From: Cacajao melanocephalus
Taxonomy: Eukaryota; Chordata; Mammalia; Primates; Pitheciidae
Assembly: GCA_963573385.1 (NCBI GenBank)
Contig: CAUYLG010013739.1
Span: forward strand, 62,001 to 126,000
DNA length: 64,000 bases
Direction: 5' to 3'
The translations under genes and the position numbers were made by a program. A model generated the notes under the pieces. The model had not been told where the DNA came from and did no database searches. It was given only the letters and a program-made list of their open reading frames with translations. Positions 58,830 through 64,000 of this stretch are shown piece after piece. Numbering within the stretch: position 1 is the stretch's first letter; each line of letters starts with the position of its first letter.

Positions 58830-60044
58830 CAGTAAATATTTCACCGTTTTTCTTAAGGTTTTCTCAGAAGAAGCTGGTATCACACAGTTATTGAAACTAC
58901 CAATAGTTTACACCCACAGCTCAGACTCTGGCTCTGCCTGAATACCTTTTTATTTAGTTTTACTTTAGAACTTTTCCATGTTTTCTTTGGGATGGCAGGG
59001 AAAGGGCAGTGAGGCAGTAGTGCATTTTGCCCATCAAAAACTTACCATCAGCAAATAAAAGTGTTATTCAGATGTCACATCTGTAAAATTGAAACTAATA
59101 CAATATAATCAAATGTGCATATTAAATACAAATAACATATGTACAATAAGAATAATAATTAGAAGATCTCTGATAGTTTAAATTTCTTTCCTAAAAGGAA
59201 AATTGACCTTGACTTTGAGTTTGAAATCAACAGACCCATTCAGAAAACACTTTACAAAGTTTGTTGCCTGAAATAATAGCTTAAAAGACCAACTGCTATG
59301 AACAGTGATTTATCAAATAAAATTAGGAAACCTGCTTTCTGTACATGATTCAGAGAACTATCATGCACAGAAATATTTTCAGACTGCTTGGGTTCCCTAA
59401 CTAAGTAAATCTATTCTATTTTGTTAAAGTTAGCATTTACTCCCAATTTTTTGACCTTTAAACTTATTTTTCACATAACACCTCTTAACATTGCTACGAA
59501 TAGAGAACAATTATTTTAAAATGCACGTTTGAAGTTTAGCTTGAGTCATGAGATATTACAAGAAAAAAAAAGAAGGAAAAAGGGACAGAAATATGCAGAA
59601 AAATTTTCTGAATTATGTTTTTTGTAGCTTTAATCTAAAATACTCTTTGTCACTTTGCAAATGTATCTTTACAATTCTGGAACTAAATATCAATCCTAAA
59701 TTAACACTGACATGATCACCTTGAACTAAATCTGTGTTTGTAACTGTCTAGTGTTATATGGTTCTCCGTCCTATATGACTTTGAGCTCAGAGATTTTAAA
59801 AGCCATTATAAAGAAGGTGAATAACAACAACAACAAAAAAGGCAGTAAAGTGTTTATATTTATCTAAAAATTAGTTTGAGGAAAAAAAATGAAGTCATAT
59901 CAATCCCCCAGGTAATGATGTAGACAAAGAGAAACCAATAAAAAGGTTTTATTGAATGTAACAAAAATAACATGATTTAGTAACTGCATTGTAAAACCTG
60001 AGGCAAAGTCACCTACTGCTTTCCTCTTCTCTATTGAAAAAGCA
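58830..60044. other. Unassigned DNA
   Basis: No repeat family recognised. An L2-like trace near 59740-59800 is weak. No ORF. Confidence 0.35.
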
Positions 60045-60235
60045 TCCCAGAGGTAAGAGTATGATCCTTAGAGTTTATATTCAAATTTTGTCACTTATTA
60101 GTTGCTTAACTCTGTTCAACTATTCTAGCCTGAAATTTCCCATGAGAAAGGTGGTGATAATATCACTCGTCCAGGGTGAATACAATGTCTGACACAGCAT
60201 AGGCCTTAAAAAAATGACAGTTGCTTCCTTTCCTT
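60045..60235 (+). mobile_element. MIR, most of the element
   Basis: gagtttatattcaaattttg, tcacttattagttgcttaac, aatttcccatgagaaaggtg, gtgataatatcactcg, atgtctgacacagcataggc follow the full MIR order. Confidence 0.75.
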
Positions 60236-61024
60236 GAGATGTTTAGAATTTCAGCATTATACTAGTTACAAATTTTCAGTGAAGTCATCAGATATCAAGC
60301 TATATTGATATATGTTGAAGGACAGCACATAAAATACATACTGTTCCTCTGATGACCTTTAGCTAAGCAAAATAAATTGTAAAGAAAAAATTTTTTAAAG
60401 TCCATAAAATTTAAAATAGTAATGTTGAGACAGGTGACAATAAATGATAGATATTGCAAAAAATATAATTTGTCTTAAAATGTAAGAAAATAGAAATGAT
60501 TCCAAAATGTAATGGGATTACTAGAGTTACTTATGTATTTGATATTGTTTAAAAAGGTAATGGAAAAATTTAAATCCAATAACTGAATTTTTAAAAAACA
60601 GTAAAGAAATATTGACTAAACTTATCTGTAGAGGCAGAATTATCATCAGTTGTAGAAAAATAATTTATAGGTTGAGATACACAAGAGATAAGTTCTTATG
60701 AAATGACATATTCCTAGTTTGAAAACCCTAGCACAGTATATTTCATCTTCCTAATTATTTAGACAATGACTATAGTGAATTTTTCCTTTTGCCTCAAAAC
60801 TAGGTAGAATTTTTTAAACTGCTTTCCAAATCACTTGAAATGAAGGTAATTTTTTAATATTTTCAGATTTAGAACCAGGCACTCTATAACAACCCAGAGA
60901 TAGCAGGTTATTTATAAAAATTATTATCATTAAGCTAACATAGACATAATGATTTAGAGATGAGCTCTTAGACTGCCAAATATCCCACAGGTCACTAGTC
61001 ACTCTGACTTATTTTCAGCATTTT
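60236..61024. other. Unassigned AT-rich DNA
   Basis: Nothing recognised. Confidence 0.35.
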
Positions 61025-61081
61025 AATGTTCCTTTTTTACATTATAGGAATGTAATGTTCCTTTTTACATTAAAAGAATGT
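61025..61081. repeat. 28/29-bp tandem duplication
   Basis: aatgttccttttttacatta... followed at once by aatgttcctttttacattaa..., each ending aatgt. Confidence 0.8.
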
Positions 61082-61129
61082 ATATTGCCTTTTCTTTGAG
61101 TTTGCTCTCTTCTTCTATAGAGTTTAAAT

Positions 61130-61990
61130 TACTACTAATCAATTACTGTTAATCGCATCCCTGCATTTTTCATTTTAGATTTTGTATTTTCCAGATTTTT
61201 CATTTATACTAGGTTCCTTCTCATGTTTTTCATTTGTCTAATGTGACCCAAATTGTTTTCCCATTGTGTTTGTTATATTTTTCCTTTGGATGACTGAACA
61301 CATTTTTCAGTGTTTCATAGCAGCTTTGAATTCCTTATCCTCTAAATCCGATGTCCTTGTCATCCCTGCCTCTGCTTCTTATGATTGCTTATTACTTTGG
61401 TTATCAGTCACTTTTTCCTGCTTATCCCTATATTTAGTAACCTTTTTTGTATAATAGGCACTGTGAATATATATTTTTTAATGTTTTGATTTTTTTTAAG
61501 TTCATTTTTTCTTGATGGCAGTCAGTTTTCTGAAGGATCAGCTTTATCCTGTCAAAGTTTGTTTTTAGGTTTGATTTTAGTAGTTCTAGAGTAGTCCCAT
61601 TCCTAAAGTGTAGCTTTTATTCTTGGAGGGAAAGATGCAGGGAGGTCTTGATTAAATGCCTGATATATTCTTCATCAAAGTCTGTAGACTTTGGCTACTC
61701 TGAGTGTTCAGAAATTTTGTTTCTCCCTATACCATGTGAACTCTAGACTCTATTGTCATTTCACAAACCTCTTTCCTCCGGCACCTGATTTCCTCCAGGT
61801 CTCATGGCTCTGAGAACACTTACATATGTGGTTAAAGACTAAAGAGGATCCCTATATAGATTTCTAGAGTGCTTTCTTTATTCAGTTCTCTCTTCTCTGT
61901 TGCCTTAAAAGCATTACATTGCTGCTACTGCAGGAGCCCCAAACTGTCATCTCATTCTCCTCTGCCCAGTGAGATGACATTTGTTTATAA
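61130..61990 (-). mobile_element. Probable old L1 5' region, antisense
   Basis: Composition and cues (gctttgaattccttatcctc, ccttgtcatccctgcctctg, ggttatcagtcactttttcc, aggcactgtgaatatatatt) resemble the reverse complement of the 5' UTR of old L1M/L1ME elements. No ORF1 or ORF2 sequence accompanies it. Moderate confidence because the divergence is high. Confidence 0.45.
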
Positions 61991-62789
61991 AGTATCCTAA
62001 GGCAAAAAATAAAAAAGAGAGAGACAATGGATCTCTTCTGCTGTTTTTCCCATCTCTCAACAATCACAGCTTTGTGTTAGCTATAGTCTAATACCTGAAA
62101 ATTTGTTCTTATTATAGTTTATGCAATTTTTATTTGTTTATGGATATGCAGATAAGCCAAATACTCATTTTGGCTGATATCAAAAGTCCATAGAAGCTCC
62201 TGAAATATTGCCAATTTGATTTTTTTTTTGTACACAACAAAAATGAGAAGGAATTTTCCAAAGCTGAAATAAGACCGTATGTCCCCCCAAAATCTTAAAC
62301 TAATGCTCCGTCATTAAAAAGCTGAAGAGAACACAGTGCCTCACAATGAAACTTTCTCCCTAGGCAAAGTTAATAAATGGTTTCTCCATGTGTTTTCTTT
62401 AGTTCGATCCACTTGGGCAAAGGTATCAGTGAATCTAGAATCTACAGAAAGAGGTATAGATTATATAGAGCTGTATTTTTAAAGTTTCCAAGGAGTAAAC
62501 AATACAATTATGGATTTATTTTAACCTTATAATGTTAGTACTCATTAATATTTTTATGATTGACTTACTTGTTTACATATATGCATCAATCTTCTGAGCC
62601 ACCCCTAAAGTCTTGGCAAGCATTTGTTTTTTTTATGCATCTATATATCTCTACTACCTAGTCTTTGGCTGGGTATACCAAATGCTTTTTAAATGAAATA
62701 ATGATTAAGTTTAGATTTACTTTGTTTCAAAAGAGGTGGGGTTTTTTTGATATTTGATGTAAGAATGTACACTGAATGCTAATAATATG
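61991..62789. other. Unassigned DNA
   Basis: A possible L2 3' end at 62560-62705 (tgagccacccctaaagtctt, ctaccta) is too weak to call separately. No gene. Confidence 0.35.
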
Positions 62790-62945
62790 CTTGTCACATA
62801 TCTAAATTCTTAATTTATATTTAAAACTTATAATAATATTACTAGAAGGACACAGAAACACAGAACAGCAAGTGACTTGCCCAATATCATATAACTAATG
62901 AATGGTGAAAATGAGATTTAAACTTGGGCACCAGGCTTTTAAACA
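62790..62945 (+). mobile_element. MIR fossil
   Basis: gaaggacacagaaacacaga, cagcaagtgacttgcccaat, atcatataactaatgaatgg, ttaaacttgggcaccaggct: a clear MIR core and 3' half. Confidence 0.75.
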
Positions 62946-64000
62946 GTATGACATGCTACTTCTCAAGCAAGAAAACTGGCTATATTCATTACATAATTCC
63001 CATGATTAAAGTCACAAAAATATTACTTCTTATGTGTTCTATACTAAAATCCTAAAGGAGATTTTAATGGGGGTAAAAAAAGAACATTAAAATCTGTTAT
63101 TCAGTAGCTTGGCAGAAAACCTAACAGAAGCAGAGGCTGATGTAGGTTCAGAGACTGCGTTATGATTCAAATCTGCTTACTAAAGTAGAAAATGTTTCTC
63201 TAGGTAACAGAGTTAGTTTTGCAAAACCCAACAATTTGAGATGAGTTAAAGAGGTGGGAGGTATAGGGCAGAGGACAATATATAACTTCAGAGTTTAAAC
63301 TGCCTTATTATGTACCAAGCAGGCCCATAAGAATTTTTGAAGTTATCAATACATGATTGATAAATGAATGGGTATATTTTTCTTCTCAATCAGTTTATCA
63401 TTACTTAAAAAGTTTGAATCCTTATATATTTTGTTGCAATATATCTACTTAGAATGGCTTTCAAATGACATCAATAAGTGTCCTTCTTGACACCAGACCC
63501 AGGGTGGAAACCCAGAAGCCTGTGTAGTTTCAAAAATTCAGTTGAAGAATTTTACAAATAAACTTTCATCATACCTGTCAGATTTATAGAACCTAATCTA
63601 GTAAAGGAGAATATTGTAGCTAAATTGCTGGCGGAGTAAGTGTCTTTTTTTAATTGGCACCAGGCATTTATCAGTCTCTAATGTCACTCTGTTATGCTGT
63701 GAGAAAGTAGTTTGTGGAGTAACATTGAATTGAAAATCTGTGTGGATGATAGTTCATGCCACCATTACATCAACTTAATGAGTTAGGTCCAATAGTGTCC
63801 TCCTCTTCCTAGAAGAAGCACATCCATCATGAAACAAAAGATTCTCTAATGCCAATGTATTGTCATGTTTTTCTCTTTGCCTGTGTGAGAACAAAAGGAT
63901 TTCAGAGTCTAGATAGAAGAATACCAGACATCCCTTATCCCATGGAAAATAATTGCCTGAATTGACAACAACGTTTCAGTTCATTACTTTTGACATATCG
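62946..64000. other. Unassigned DNA to the window end
   Basis: No repeat family, ORF or RNA gene recognised. Confidence 0.35.

Noticed and set aside
1..64000. CRISPR arrays, bacterial operons, phage or plasmid features
   Set aside because: No regularly spaced repeats, ribosome-binding sites or dense coding. The primate repeat content excludes a prokaryotic source.

Overview
The window is non-coding DNA from a primate genome, most likely human. It is AT-rich and holds Alu elements, L1 copies of several ages, MaLR LTRs (MST/THE1-type and MLT1-type), gammaretrovirus-like ERV remnants, MIR and L2 fossils, and Tigger/Charlie miniature DNA transposons. No open reading frame is longer than 159 codons. 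Nearly all ORFs lie inside or antisense to retroelements, and I find no convincing host protein-coding gene. It reads as a gene desert or a very large intron. Family names come from recognition of consensus sequence, not from a database search.

Layout. 0.06-7.7 kb: an almost full-length, decayed minus-strand L1 (3' end near 193, 5' end near 7673), broken by two younger L1 3' ends (739-1866), an MST/THE1-type solo LTR inside the ORF2 endonuclease region (4953-5308) and a MER8-like MITE inside ORF1 (5887-6127). 8.7-11.4 kb: two plus-strand L1 fragments that share a 183-bp segment. 11.4-13.6 kb: an ERV remnant with LTR tail, a tRNA-Phe-like primer binding site and broken gag. 15.9-18.2 kb: a MER5-like MITE, a short L1 tail, an L2 and an Alu carrying a perfect hairpin. 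18-23.8 kb: mostly unassigned DNA with MIR/L2 fossils. 23.9-25.6 kb: a textbook 5'-inverted (twin-primed) L1 with matching target-site duplications. 26.3 kb: a second MST LTR with a 5-bp TSD. 26.7-35.5 kb: mostly unassigned, one Alu and fossils. 35.5-42.3 kb: three minus-strand MLT1 LTRs, a FLAM_A-type monomer, and a short GC-richer non-repeat segment (40.6-40.9 kb) with a striking inverted repeat. 42.3-45.9 kb: unassigned, with one exon-like segment. 45.9-54.7 kb: old plus-strand L1s, one of them split by a 4-kb ERV whose gag runs directly into env-like sequence with no pol. 55.7-56.1 kb: TA/CA-rich palindromic DNA. 56.65-58.8 kb: a HAL1-like or internally deleted L1. 58.8-64 kb: unassigned DNA with MIR fossils and an old L1 5' fragment.

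No genes cooperate here. The biology on show is layered retrotransposition: target-primed reverse transcription, twin priming, nested insertion, LTR excision to solo LTRs, and local template-switch-like rearrangement. The best candidates for something not explained by repeats are the 40.74-40.85 kb inverted repeat, the exon-like segment at 43.25-43.43 kb, and the rearrangements inside the L1 at 8.95 kb and the Alu at 17.96 kb. I found no new gene system.
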